A stretch of DNA of 64,000 bases from Streptomyces carminius. GTDB lineage: Bacteria > Actinomycetota > Actinomycetes > Streptomycetales > Streptomycetaceae. The stretch covers positions 124,001 through 188,000 of the forward strand of contig NZ_PGGW01000067.1 in assembly GCF_002794255.1 (NCBI RefSeq), read 5' to 3'. Positions within the stretch are counted from its first letter, which is position 1, and each line of letters opens with the position of its first letter. Below, piece after piece: positions 1 through 8,025 of the stretch. The notes beneath the pieces are model-generated. The model had not been told where the DNA came from. It searched no databases and saw only the letters and a program-made list of their open reading frames with translations. A program made the position numbers and the translations under genes.

Positions 1-85
1 ACTGGAGGACCCCGAAGAGTTCGACGCCGAGACCGGCGCCGACGACGCCGGCCTCGGGGACACCACCCGCCGCGGGCGGGCCTAG
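1..85 (+). CDS. C-terminal end of an unidentified protein (partial)
   Basis: Only the last 27 codons lie in the window, read in frame from base 2 to a TAG at 83-85. The tail is acidic and then ends with basic residues (TTRRGRA), which is not diagnostic of any family. Its stop codon overlaps the stop codon of the convergent gene on the other strand, both using the same CTAG at 82-85. No function can be assigned from this fragment. Confidence 0.5.
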   Translation, partial: LEDPEEFDAETGADDAGLGDTTRRGRA

Positions 86-2301
86 CCGGCCGCGTCCGGT
101 GCCCGGTCCGCCCCCGGCTGCGCGCGCAGCAGCGTGCGCAGCCGGGTCGTGCGCTCCGGAGCCGGAATCCGGGCCACCGCCTCGGGCAGTGCCCGCTCCA
201 CGCCGTGCACCACGGACAGATGCCGCTCACCGCGGCTGAACGCCGTGTAGACCCAGGCCCGGTTCAGCGCCGGGACCGCGTCGCCCGGCAGCACCACCAC
301 GGCCGCCGGCCAGCGGGTGCCGACGGCCTGGTGGGCGGTGAGCGCCCAGCCGTGCCGTACGGTGTCCGCCACCCGCTCGCGTGGGACGGCGACCGTACGG
401 CCGTCGCACTCCAGACGCAGCCCTTCGGCGTCTCCGGAGACCACCGTGCCCGGTACGGCGCGGCCCGGGGCGGGGGAGTGGACCACCCGGTCGCCCGGGT
501 CGAAGCCGCCGAACCGTCCGGGGCCGGGGTTGAGCCGCTCCTTGAGGGCGGCGTTGAGCACCCGGGTGCCCGCGGCGCCGCCGTGGCCGGGCGTGATCAC
601 CTGAGTCCGCGCGGCGGGCACCCCGAGCGCGCGCGGCACCGAGTCGGCCACCAGTTGCACGGTGCGGTGCACCGCCTCCCCGGCGTCGCGCACCGGGACG
701 ATCACCACCTCCCGGCCGGGCGCGGCCACCTCGTTCAGCTCCCCGGCGCCGATGCCCGAGACCAGCTCGCCGACCGGGCCGGGATCCGGGGTCCGGGAGA
801 CGACGTGCGGGCAGGCCCGCGCCGCCAGCAGGTCGGCCAGCACCTGACCGGGGCCGGCCGCCCCGAGCAGGTGCGGATCCCCGCTGAGGACCAGCCGCGC
901 CCCGTCCGGCAGGGACTCCACCAGCGCCGCCGCCCGTTCGGCGTCGAGCTGGGGGGCGTCCAGGACGACGAGCAGGTCCAGCGCGTACGCGCCCTCCTCG
1001 TCCCGTCCGGGGCCCTCCCGCCCGGTCAGCAGGCCGTCCACGGTCACCGCCGCCGGAGCCGCCGGAGCCGCCGGCGCGTCCGCGTCCGCGTTCTCGGAGC
1101 CACTGTTCGCGGTGCCGTCCGCGGTGCCGTCCGCGGTGCCGTCCGCGAGCAGCTCCGCCAGCCGCCGCCGGCCGTCCTCGCCGTGCGCCGCCGCGTACGC
1201 CCGCAGCCCCAGGGAGCGGGCCGCGGCGACCAGGGCCGCGGGCTCGGCGCGCGCGGCCTCGCCGCCGGTGTGGGCGACCAGGCCGCTGCGCGCGGCCGTA
1301 CGGACCAGTTCCGCGGCCGACGGGGTGGGCGCCTGCGCCGCGGCCTCGGCCCAGCGCCGCGCGTCCTTCTCGTCGGGTGGCGTGAACGTGCTGGCCAGCC
1401 GGGCCAGGCCGTCGGCCAGGCTCTCCTCCGCGAGGGCGTACCGGTCCAGGCCGAGCAGCAGCCGTACGGGCCGCCCGGTATCCGACCCGTCCGCCTCGTC
1501 CTCTCCGTCCGCCCCGTCCTCTCCGGTCTTCCCCTCCGTCCGGCGGGCCGGGCCGCCGGACGGGCCCTCCGGAGCCGCCCCGGCGTCCTCGAAGACCAGC
1601 ACCGTGCCCGAGTCGACCGCCTCGCCCACCGCGCCGTCCGGATCCGGCACGGTGTACCGGGCCAGCTCCGCGGCGAGGGCGCGCGGGGACAGCACCGTGT
1701 GCCCGGCCAGCGCCGCCCGCTCCAGCAGCCACACCACGAGCGCGGCGGTGCGCCGTTCGTCTCCCGGGCCGGCCCGGTCGCCCAGCAGCGCCCGGGCGAA
1801 GCCGTCCGCCTGCTCCGGCCGTACGCCGGGGACGGCCAGCAACTGCCACGGATCGGCGCGCAGCACCTCCCCGGCTCCTTCGCCGAGCGCCGCGGCGGCC
1901 CGGGGAGCCAGTTCTCCGGGCATCCCGCCGCCGGTGAGCAGTGCGGTCAGTTCCCCGGGGACCACCACCGGAGTGTCCTCGGCCGAAGACGTGCCGGGAG
2001 CGGGGGAGGGGCGGGGAGTCGGCGCCGCGCGCCGGGGCGCGGGCTTCGGTTCGGCGAAGAACTCGGCGGCGGACCGCTCTCCGCTCTCCACGGCGCGGAC
2101 GGCCGCCAGGAGCTCGGCGGCCCGGCCCGCGGCGGTTCCGGCCCCGGCGGCCCCGGTCTCCCGGTCGTCACCGCCGCCGCGCTCGTCGCCGCGGGCGTCC
2201 GGGGTGCTTCGGGAGGCGCCGGCGTCCCTGGTGTCGGCGTCCCTGGTGTCGTCCCCGGTGTCACCCGGGATGTCGGCGCTGTCGGCACCGGAGGCGGTCA
2301 C
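82..2301 (-). CDS. RecD-like helicase homologue with degenerate ATPase motifs
   Basis: A 739-residue protein with the architecture of the RecD2/AAA DNA helicases. It has an acidic low-complexity N-terminus (about residues 1-110), a helix-hairpin-helix-like part (PGVRPEQADGFARALL), a RecA-like core and an SH3/UvrD-C-like end. Helicase motif III (LVLSGDPHLLGAAGPGQVL) and the C-terminal motifs (ALTAHQAVGTRWPAAVVV and WVYTAFSRGERHLSVVHG) are recognisable. The P-loop GxGKT expected in the middle reads AHTGGEAARAEP, and the Walker B segment reads LLVVLDAPQLD, without the DE pair. ATP hydrolysis is therefore doubtful. A 12-bp tandem repeat lies between the two damaged motifs. The ATG overlaps the stop of the upstream aldo/keto reductase by 4 bases, so translation is probably coupled. 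A structural or DNA-binding role is possible. Confidence 0.75.
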   Translation of the reverse strand: MTASGADSADIPGDTGDDTRDADTRDAGASRSTPDARGDERGGGDDRETGAAGAGTAAGRAAELLAAVRAVESGERSAAEFFAEPKPAPRRAAPTPRPSPAPGTSSAEDTPVVVPGELTALLTGGGMPGELAPRAAAALGEGAGEVLRADPWQLLAVPGVRPEQADGFARALLGDRAGPGDERRTAALVVWLLERAALAGHTVLSPRALAAELARYTVPDPDGAVGEAVDSGTVLVFEDAGAAPEGPSGGPARRTEGKTGEDGADGEDEADGSDTGRPVRLLLGLDRYALAEESLADGLARLASTFTPPDEKDARRWAEAAAQAPTPSAAELVRTAARSGLVAHTGGEAARAEPAALVAAARSLGLRAYAAAHGEDGRRRLAELLADGTADGTADGTANSGSENADADAPAAPAAPAAVTVDGLLTGREGPGRDEEGAYALDLLVVLDAPQLDAERAAALVESLPDGARLVLSGDPHLLGAAGPGQVLADLLAARACPHVVSRTPDPGPVGELVSGIGAGELNEVAAPGREVVIVPVRDAGEAVHRTVQLVADSVPRALGVPAARTQVITPGHGGAAGTRVLNAALKERLNPGPGRFGGFDPGDRVVHSPAPGRAVPGTVVSGDAEGLRLECDGRTVAVPRERVADTVRHGWALTAHQAVGTRWPAAVVVLPGDAVPALNRAWVYTAFSRGERHLSVVHGVERALPEAVARIPAPERTTRLRTLLRAQPGADRAPDAAG
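1109..1144 (+). repeat. 12-bp tandem repeat, three copies
   Basis: The unit GCGGTGCCGTCC occurs three times in a row (1109-1120, 1121-1132, 1133-1144). It lies inside the RecD-like gene on the minus strand, where it encodes repeated D-G-T-A in a low-complexity linker. The length is a multiple of three, so copy-number change would keep the frame. Confidence 0.9.
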
Positions 2302-3281
2302 AGCGTGCTCCAGTCGTGATCGGGATAGCGGTGCACCGGGGCCGACACGTCGTCCAGCGCCCGGCAGATCTCGTCCGGAAGCGTAAGGCCCTCCACTGAC
2401 AGCGCCTCACCGAGCTGCCGCGCCGTCCGCGCGCCGACGACCGGCGCGGCCACTCCGGGCCGGTCCCGCACCCAGGCCAGTGCCACCTGGAGCGGGGTGA
2501 CGGCCAGCCCGTCGGCCGCGGTGGCGACCGCGTCCACGATCCGGGCCGCCGACTCGTCGAGGTAGGGCGCGACGAAGGGGGCCAGCCGCTCCGAGGCGCC
2601 CCGCGAGTCCGGCGGGGCGCCCCCGCGGTACTTGCCGGTGAGCACCCCCCGCCCCAGCGGCGAGGACGGCAGCAGTCCGACCCCCAGGTCCAGCGCGGCG
2701 GGCAGCACCTCCCGCTCCACCCCGCGCTGCAGCAGCGAGTACTCCAGCTGGGTGGCGGCCAGCGGGGCACGCGTGCCGGGCGCGGCGAGCTGCCAGGCGG
2801 CGGCCTTGGCCAGTTGCCAGCCGCAGAAGCCCGCCACCCCGGCGTAGCGGGCCCGGCCGCTGCGCACCGCGGTGTCGACGGCCTGGAGGGTCTCCTCCAA
2901 GGGGGTGACGGGGTCGTAGGAGTGGATCTGCCACAGGTCCACGTAGTCGGTGCCCAGCCGCTCCAGCGAGGCGTCCAGGGCGGCCAGCAGATGGCCGCGC
3001 GAGCAGTCGACCCGGCGGTCGGGGTCCGGCACGCTGCCCGCCTTGGTGGCGATCACCACGTCCCGGCGCGGCACCAGGTCCCCCAGCAGTCGTCCCAGCA
3101 GGTGCTCGGCGGCCCCGTCGGCGTACACGTCGGCGGTGTCCACCAGCGTCCCGCCCGCCTCCCAGAAGGCCTTCAGCAGGTCGGCCGCCTCCCGCTCCCC
3201 GATGTCCCTCGCCCAGGTGAGCGTGCCGAGGCCGATCCGGGATACGCGGAGGCCGGTGCGGCCCACGTGCCTGTGCTCCAT
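2298..3281 (-). CDS. aldo/keto reductase
   Basis: A 327-residue NADPH-dependent oxidoreductase of the AKR superfamily with a (beta/alpha)8 barrel. The N-terminus (HVGRTGLRVSRIGLGT) is typical, and the catalytic tetrad is visible: Asp and Tyr in DTADVYADG, Lys in IATKAGS and His in WQIHSYDP. The length matches family members that act on aldehydes and ketones; the substrate cannot be inferred. It is the first gene of a two-gene unit with the RecD-like gene (4-base overlap). The ATG at 3281 is preceded by a minus-strand TACGCT at 3290-3295, 8 bases away, which suggests a leaderless or nearly leaderless transcript. That element overlaps the -35 box of the divergent gene. Confidence 0.9.
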   Translation of the reverse strand: MEHRHVGRTGLRVSRIGLGTLTWARDIGEREAADLLKAFWEAGGTLVDTADVYADGAAEHLLGRLLGDLVPRRDVVIATKAGSVPDPDRRVDCSRGHLLAALDASLERLGTDYVDLWQIHSYDPVTPLEETLQAVDTAVRSGRARYAGVAGFCGWQLAKAAAWQLAAPGTRAPLAATQLEYSLLQRGVEREVLPAALDLGVGLLPSSPLGRGVLTGKYRGGAPPDSRGASERLAPFVAPYLDESAARIVDAVATAADGLAVTPLQVALAWVRDRPGVAAPVVGARTARQLGEALSVEGLTLPDEICRALDDVSAPVHRYPDHDWSTL

Positions 3282-3286
3282 GGGCG

Positions 3287-3316
3287 TTGAGCGTACTTGC
3301 GGGGCCGCGCTAGAGT
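3287..3316 (+). promoter_or_regulatory. promoter of the LLM oxidoreductase gene
   Basis: A -35-like TTGAGC (3287-3292) and a -10-like TAGAGT (3311-3316) are separated by 18 bases, which fits the vegetative sigma factor of Streptomyces. The -35 box overlaps the TACGCT of the opposite promoter, so the two divergent genes probably compete or are co-regulated. Inferred from sequence only. Confidence 0.55.
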
Positions 3317-3332
3317 CGCCGGGGCAAGGACA

Positions 3333-3346
3333 TTACTGACGAGTAA
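3333..3346 (+). promoter_or_regulatory. inverted repeat, candidate operator
   Basis: TTACTGACGAGTAA is an inverted repeat with 5-bp arms (TTACT/AGTAA) and a 4-bp centre. It sits 17 bases downstream of the -10 box and just before the ribosome binding site of the LLM gene. The size and placement fit a small dimeric repressor such as a TetR-family protein, but no regulator gene is adjacent. Confidence 0.45.
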
Positions 3347-3356
3347 GGGGAGCGCG

Positions 3357-4406
3357 ATGCGGCTCGGGATCAACCTCGGCTACTGGGGCGCCGGGATGGA
3401 CGCGGACAACCTCGCGGTCGCCCAGGAGGCCGACCGCCTCGGCTACTCCGTCTGCTGGGCCGCGGAGGCCTACGGCTCGGACGCCGCCACCGTGCTGGCC
3501 TGGGTCGCCGCCCGGACCGAACGGATCGACGTCGGCTCGGCGATCTTCCAGATCCCCGCCCGCGCCCCCGCCATGACGGCGATGACCGCCGCCACCCTCG
3601 ACACCCTGAGCGGCGGCCGCTTCCGGCTGGGCCTGGGCGTCTCCGGACCGCAGGTCTCCGAGGGCTGGTACGGGGTGCGGTTCGACAAGCCGCTCGCCCG
3701 CACCCGCGAGTACGTGGAGATCGTCCGCAGGGCGACGTCCCGGGAGCGCCTGACCCACTCCGGGGAGCACTGGACGCTGCCGCTGCCGGACGGCCCGGGC
3801 AAGCCGCTCAAGCTCACCGTGCACCCCGTCCGCGAGCGCATCCCGGTCTACATCGCCGCCATCGGCCCGAAGAACCTGGAGCAGACCGGTGAGATCGCCG
3901 ACGGCGCCCTGCTGATCTTCTACTCGCCCGAGCACGCCGAGGAGACCACCCTCGGCGCGCTGCGCGCCGGACGGGAGAAGGCCGGGAAGACGATGGAGGG
4001 CTTCGACGTGGTGCCCACCGTGCCGCTGGCCGTCGGCGACGACCCCGAAGCCCTGGCCGACACCTTCCGCCCGTACACCGCGCTGTACGTCGGCGGCATG
4101 GGCAGCCGCAAGCAGAACTTCTACAACCGGCTGGCCCGGCGCATGGGCTACGAGAAGGAGGCCGCCGAGATCCAGGACAGGTACCTGGCCGGCGACAGGG
4201 ACGGCGCCGCGGCGGCCGTGCCCCGGCGGCTCATCGACTCCACCACCCTGCTCGGCCCCGTCGAGCGGATCGCCGACCGGATGCGGGCCTACGCCGAGGC
4301 CGGGGTGACCACCCTGACGCTCGCGCCCGCCGGGTTCACGCTGGAGGAGCGCCTCGCCTCGCTGCGCGCCGGGGTGGCGGCGCTGGAGCGGTCCGGGCTC
4401 GCCTGA
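3357..4406 (+). CDS. LLM-class F420-dependent oxidoreductase
   Basis: A 349-residue luciferase-like monooxygenase-family protein. The start MRLGINLGYWG, the LDTLSGGRFRLGLGVSGPQVSEGWYG segment and the late ADRMRAYAEAGVTTLTL are typical of the F420-dependent TIM-barrel oxidoreductases that actinobacteria use for redox reactions on diverse metabolites. The substrate cannot be told. The ATG at 3357 was chosen because AAGGGGAG lies just before it and homology begins there; an upstream in-frame start at 3297 would fall inside the promoter. It is transcribed alone, divergently from the aldo/keto reductase. Confidence 0.85.
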   Translation: MRLGINLGYWGAGMDADNLAVAQEADRLGYSVCWAAEAYGSDAATVLAWVAARTERIDVGSAIFQIPARAPAMTAMTAATLDTLSGGRFRLGLGVSGPQVSEGWYGVRFDKPLARTREYVEIVRRATSRERLTHSGEHWTLPLPDGPGKPLKLTVHPVRERIPVYIAAIGPKNLEQTGEIADGALLIFYSPEHAEETTLGALRAGREKAGKTMEGFDVVPTVPLAVGDDPEALADTFRPYTALYVGGMGSRKQNFYNRLARRMGYEKEAAEIQDRYLAGDRDGAAAAVPRRLIDSTTLLGPVERIADRMRAYAEAGVTTLTLAPAGFTLEERLASLRAGVAALERSGLA

Positions 4407-4609
4407 CGGCGGACGGCGCGCCCGGACCGGCCCGGCGCCGGAGAGGTCCGCGGCCGCGGTGGGGGCTCGGGGTCATCCCCGCCACGGCCGTCCCGGAGCA
4501 CAACGGCCCGCGGCCCGGAGGGTTACGCGCGGGGCGGCGGACCCTCCGTTCGGCCCATGCGGCGGCCCCAGCTGTTGCCGCCGCGGCGGCGCGCCGTTTG
4601 ACTCGGTTC

Positions 4610-4637
4610 CGGTGGAGACGTCCCGGTGGACACGTCC
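4610..4637 (+). repeat. direct repeat of 14 bp upstream of a hypothetical gene
   Basis: CGGTGGAGACGTCC (4610-4623) is followed immediately by CGGTGGACACGTCC (4624-4637), differing at one base. The pair lies 15 bases before the start of the next gene, with TTTGAC at about 4596 upstream. It may be a regulator site or a simple duplication. Confidence 0.5.
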
Positions 4638-4652
4638 GTGGAGGTACCGGTC

Positions 4653-5537
4653 ATGCGCTGGACGGCGGGTCTGTTCGACGGCCTGTGCGAGGAGGCCTTC
4701 CGGAACGACGCGGCCTTCGCGCTGCTGTGCTCACTGGCCGCCGCCGCCGAGGCCCGCAACGGCCGGGAGAACCGGCGGATCGCCGTGCTCGTCCCCCGCG
4801 GGCAGCGCGATCTGGCGCCCGGTCTGGCCCGGCACGGCGAGCAGCAGGGCCGGCACGCCCGGCTGCTCGCCGGACTGCCCGCGACGCGCGGACTGACCCC
4901 GGTCGAGGTGCCACCCGAGACGGACCACGCGCGGTCGCTGGACCTGCTGCTGGAGCGGCGGGGCGGTTGCCCGGCGCACGGCCGGCTGCGCCGCGGGGAG
5001 CCGCTGAAGGAGCGGGACGTCATCGCCCATCTCGCCCACGGGTATGTCGCCGAGACCCGGGCCGCGACCTGGCTGGCCCGGTTCGCCGGTCACTGCGCGG
5101 GCCGTCTCGAGCTCGCCCGCCCGCTGGCGGAGGTCCTGCGGGCCAAGGGGGCGCACCTCGACCACTGCCGGCAGGGCCTGCTGCGCTTCACCCGTGCCGG
5201 GCACGGCGCCGCCGTCCGGTGGCTGCTGCGGGAGAACGCGCTGGCGGAGAGCCGCGCGCACCGGGACACCGGCCTCGCCGTGCTGGCCCGGCTGGGAAGG
5301 CTGCTGGACTGGAGCACGACGAGGTCGGTGGCGCTGGAGACCTGGACGAAGGGCCGGTACGCGTACGAGCGGCTCGCCGGCGGGCACGGTCCATGGCTCC
5401 GCCTCCCGTCGGGCGGCTTCCCCGTCACCGTCGTCCCGTCTCCGCCGCCGTCCCGGCGGCCTGCCGCCGCCGTGCCCGGGACCCCGCCCGCCGTCCCGCC
5501 CGCCGACCGGGCGCCTACAGCCAGCCCCGGCGCCTGA
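4653..5537 (+). CDS. hypothetical helical protein, possibly ferritin-like
   Basis: A 294-residue, mostly alpha-helical protein (MRWTAGLFDGLCEEAF...). It resembles streptomycete proteins annotated as ferritin-like, with helices rich in His and Glu such as LARHGEQQGRHARLL near residues 58-72 and GAHLDHCRQGLLRF further on. I cannot find two complete ExxH metal-binding motifs, so a working di-iron centre is doubtful. The last 40 residues are Pro/Ala-rich. The ATG at 4653 has GGAGG at 4640-4644 in good spacing, so a longer start at GTG 4626 is less likely. The 3' end overlaps the convergent CorA gene by 23 bases. Confidence 0.6.
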   Translation: MRWTAGLFDGLCEEAFRNDAAFALLCSLAAAAEARNGRENRRIAVLVPRGQRDLAPGLARHGEQQGRHARLLAGLPATRGLTPVEVPPETDHARSLDLLLERRGGCPAHGRLRRGEPLKERDVIAHLAHGYVAETRAATWLARFAGHCAGRLELARPLAEVLRAKGAHLDHCRQGLLRFTRAGHGAAVRWLLRENALAESRAHRDTGLAVLARLGRLLDWSTTRSVALETWTKGRYAYERLAGGHGPWLRLPSGGFPVTVVPSPPPSRRPAAAVPGTPPAVPPADRAPTASPGA

Positions 5538-6519
5538 ACGTCCGGTACAGCCCGGTGCACACGCCGGCGATCAGCACCAGCACCACCGGATAGCCCCACG
5601 GCCGGCTCAGTTCGGGGAGGTGGGTGAAGTTCATGCCGTAGACCCCGGTGATCATGGTGGGGGCGGCGGCCATGGCCGCCCAGGCCGAGATCCTGCGCAT
5701 GTCGTCGTTCTGGCGGACGCTCACCTGCGTCAGGTAGGCCGAGAGGATGTCGGACAGCAACCGGTCCATCGCCTCGGTCTGGTCGTTCACCCGGATCAGG
5801 TGGTCGCCGACGTCGCGGAAGAACGGACGCGAGCGGTCGGGGACGAACGGCACCCCGGCCCCCGCCAGCCGCTCCATCGGCTCCACCGCCGGGCCGGCCG
5901 CCCGGCGGAACTCCAGCACCTGGCGCTTGAAGGCGTAGATCTCGCGGGCGACGGCGCTCCCGCGTCCGCCGGCCGCGGCGGGCGCGGGGGCGAGGACCCG
6001 CTCCTCCAGCTCGTCGAGGTCCGTGCGCAGCAGCGCGGCCACGTCCAGGTACCGGTCCACCACCGCGTCGCTCACCGCGTACAGCACGGCGGCCGGGCCG
6101 TGCCGGAGCACCTCCGGCTCCCGCTCCAGCCGCTCGCGCACCTCGCCCAGCGGATCGATGACGCCGTGCCGCACGGTGACGACGAAGGAGTCGCCGACGA
6201 ACAGCATCAGCTCCCCGGTGCGCACGGTGCCCGCCGCCTCGTCGTACGCCACGGGCCGGAGCACCAGGAACAGCGAGCCGTCGTAGGTCTCCAGCTTCGG
6301 GCGCTGCCGCGCCGACAGCGCGTCCTCCACCGCCAGCGGGTGCAGTCCGAACGCCTCGGCGACCGCGGCGAGTTCCTCCTCACCGGGGTCGGCCAGCCCG
6401 ACCCACACGAAGGCCCCGGCGGTGCTCCGGGCGGCCTCGGCCGCCCCGGGGAGGTCTCCGGAGTCCTCGGTGCGGTGCCCGTCCCGGTAGACGGCGCGGT
6501 CCACGATCACATCCGCCAT
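5515..6519 (-). CDS. CorA-family divalent cation transporter
   Basis: A 334-residue inner-membrane channel of the CorA Mg2+/Co2+ family. It has a long cytoplasmic N-terminal domain (HPLAVEDALSARQRPKLETYDG is the family signature) and a coiled helical stalk. Two C-terminal transmembrane helices are joined by a loop carrying YGMN at about residues 294-297, the ion-selectivity motif. It ends with a basic tail, RRRGWL. The ATG at 6519 follows a GGGGAAG Shine-Dalgarno sequence; an earlier in-frame start at 6561 would add a non-homologous extension. It is convergent with the helical hypothetical gene and divergent from the phosphatase gene. Mg2+, Co2+ or Zn2+ could be the substrate. Confidence 0.9.
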   Translation of the reverse strand: MADVIVDRAVYRDGHRTEDSGDLPGAAEAARSTAGAFVWVGLADPGEEELAAVAEAFGLHPLAVEDALSARQRPKLETYDGSLFLVLRPVAYDEAAGTVRTGELMLFVGDSFVVTVRHGVIDPLGEVRERLEREPEVLRHGPAAVLYAVSDAVVDRYLDVAALLRTDLDELEERVLAPAPAAAGGRGSAVAREIYAFKRQVLEFRRAAGPAVEPMERLAGAGVPFVPDRSRPFFRDVGDHLIRVNDQTEAMDRLLSDILSAYLTQVSVRQNDDMRRISAWAAMAAAPTMITGVYGMNFTHLPELSRPWGYPVVLVLIAGVCTGLYRTFRRRGWL

Positions 6520-6589
6520 TCTTCCCCGGGTCGTCCCGGGACGACCCCCACCCCGTGGCACCCGGGGCGGCGCCGTCCGGACCCTCGCC

Positions 6590-6595
6590 TACGCT
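6590..6595 (+). promoter_or_regulatory. -10 element for a leaderless phosphatase mRNA
   Basis: TACGCT ends 7 bases before the ATG at 6603, so transcription should start at or next to the start codon. No Shine-Dalgarno sequence precedes the ATG, which agrees with leaderless translation. Confidence 0.5.
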
Positions 6596-6602
6596 GGCTG
6601 CC

Positions 6603-7307
6603 ATGCCCACGCTGCTCCTCGTCCGGCACGGCCGGTCCACCGCCAACACCTCCGGGGTGCTCGCCGGCCGCACCCCCGGCGTCCTCCTGGACGAGCACGG
6701 CGCCGCCCAGGCCGCCGCGCTCCCGGACCGGCTCGCCCCGATCCCGCTGGCCGCCGCCGTCCACAGCCCGCTGGAACGCTGCCGGCAGACCCTGGAACCG
6801 CTGGCCCGGGCCAGACCGGAGCTGCCGCTGCACACCGAGGAGCGGATCAGCGAGTGCGACTACGGCGACTGGACCGGCCGCAAGCTCGCCGAGCTGGGCG
6901 AGGAACCGCTGATGGCCACCGTCCAGCAGCATCCCTCCGCGGTGGCCTTCCCCGGCGGGGAGACGATGCGCGGCATGCAGGCCAGGGCGGTGGACGCGGT
7001 ACGGGAGTGGAACGAGCGCATCGAACGGGAACACGGCGCCGACGCCACCTATCTGATGTGCTCGCACGGCGACATCATCAAGGCGCTGGTCGCCGACGCC
7101 CTCGGGCTGCACCTCGACCTCTTCCAGCGCCTGCACGCCGAGCCCTGCTCGGTCACCGCCGTCCGCTACACCCCGCGGCGGCCCTTCCTGCTGCGGCTGG
7201 GCGAGACCGGGGACCTCTCCTCGCTGGCCCCGCGCGAGGAGGACGCCGCGCAGGGGGCGCCCGGGGCCGGGGGCGACGGACGGGCCGCCGTCGGCGGCGG
7301 TGCCTGA
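6603..7307 (+). CDS. histidine phosphatase (MSMEG_4193-type phosphomutase-like)
   Basis: A 234-residue cytoplasmic protein of the histidine phosphatase (phosphoglycerate mutase-like) superfamily. The phosphohistidine motif VRHGRST is at residues 7-13, and the second catalytic His is in MCSHGDIIKAL. Known actinobacterial neighbours are the same as here: this family is usually encoded with a DUF3090 protein, an SCO1664-family protein and mshC. A link to mycothiol or inositol-phosphate metabolism is often suspected but not proven. The C-terminal 20 residues are Gly/Ala-rich. The start is fixed by the -10 element 7 bases upstream and by the beginning of the conserved MPTLLLVRHG. Confidence 0.85.
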   Translation: MPTLLLVRHGRSTANTSGVLAGRTPGVLLDEHGAAQAAALPDRLAPIPLAAAVHSPLERCRQTLEPLARARPELPLHTEERISECDYGDWTGRKLAELGEEPLMATVQQHPSAVAFPGGETMRGMQARAVDAVREWNERIEREHGADATYLMCSHGDIIKALVADALGLHLDLFQRLHAEPCSVTAVRYTPRRPFLLRLGETGDLSSLAPREEDAAQGAPGAGGDGRAAVGGGA

Positions 7308-7434
7308 GCCGGGAGCCGGTACGGCGCCCGGGGCCCGGCGGCCGGTACGGTGATCAGCGCGCGGTGGTCGGCACGGTGATCGCCGCGCGCAGTAGGGTGC
7401 CAGTGACCCAGCAGTCGACCCGTTGGAGCAGGAC

Positions 7435-8025
7435 GTGTCCCGTCAGGTGTTCCTCTACGACCACCCGGAACGCTTCGTGGCCGGTACGGTCGGGCTGCCT
7501 GGCCGCCGCACCTTCTACCTCCAGGCGTCCACGGCCGGCCGCACCACCAGCGTCGCCCTGGAGAAGGCGCAGGTCGAGGCGCTCGCCGAACGCATCGACG
7601 AACTTCTGGACGAGGTCGTGCGGCGCACCGGCGGCAGCGCCCCGGTGCCGGCCGTCGCACCCGCCGAGGCGACCGACACCGCGCCGCTGGAGGCTCCGGT
7701 GGACGAGGAGTTCCGGGTCGGCACGATGGCGCTCGCCTGGGACGGTGAGGACGAGTGCGTGGTGGTGGAGGCGCAGGCCCTGGTCGAGCTGGACGTCGAG
7801 TCCGAGGAGGAACTGGCCGACGCCGAGGAGCGGCTGCTGCGGGACGACGAGAACGGCCCGCCGGTCCTGCGGGTGCGGATCAGCGGCGCCACGGCCCGGT
7901 CCTTCGCCAAACGTGCCATGGAGGTCGTCAGAGCGGGCCGCCCGCCGTGCCCGCTGTGCAGCCTGCCGCTCGATCCGGAGGGACACGTATGTCCGCGCCA
8001 GAACGGATACCGCCGCCAGCCGTGA
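7435..8025 (+). CDS. DUF3090 family protein
   Basis: A 196-residue protein of the actinobacterial DUF3090 family (SRQVFLYDHPERFVAGTVGLPGRRTFYLQ). The function is unknown; it always sits with the histidine phosphatase and SCO1664-family genes near mshC. The C-terminus holds CPLC and then GHVC, a short Cys/His cluster that may bind zinc. The GTG at 7435 follows GGAG at 7425-7428 and matches the conserved N-terminus; a TTG at 7423 in the same frame is too close to that sequence. Its 3' end overlaps the next gene by 37 bases. A TAGGGT at 7393-7398 is a plausible -10 box. Confidence 0.8.
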   Translation: MSRQVFLYDHPERFVAGTVGLPGRRTFYLQASTAGRTTSVALEKAQVEALAERIDELLDEVVRRTGGSAPVPAVAPAEATDTAPLEAPVDEEFRVGTMALAWDGEDECVVVEAQALVELDVESEEELADAEERLLRDDENGPPVLRVRISGATARSFAKRAMEVVRAGRPPCPLCSLPLDPEGHVCPRQNGYRRQP

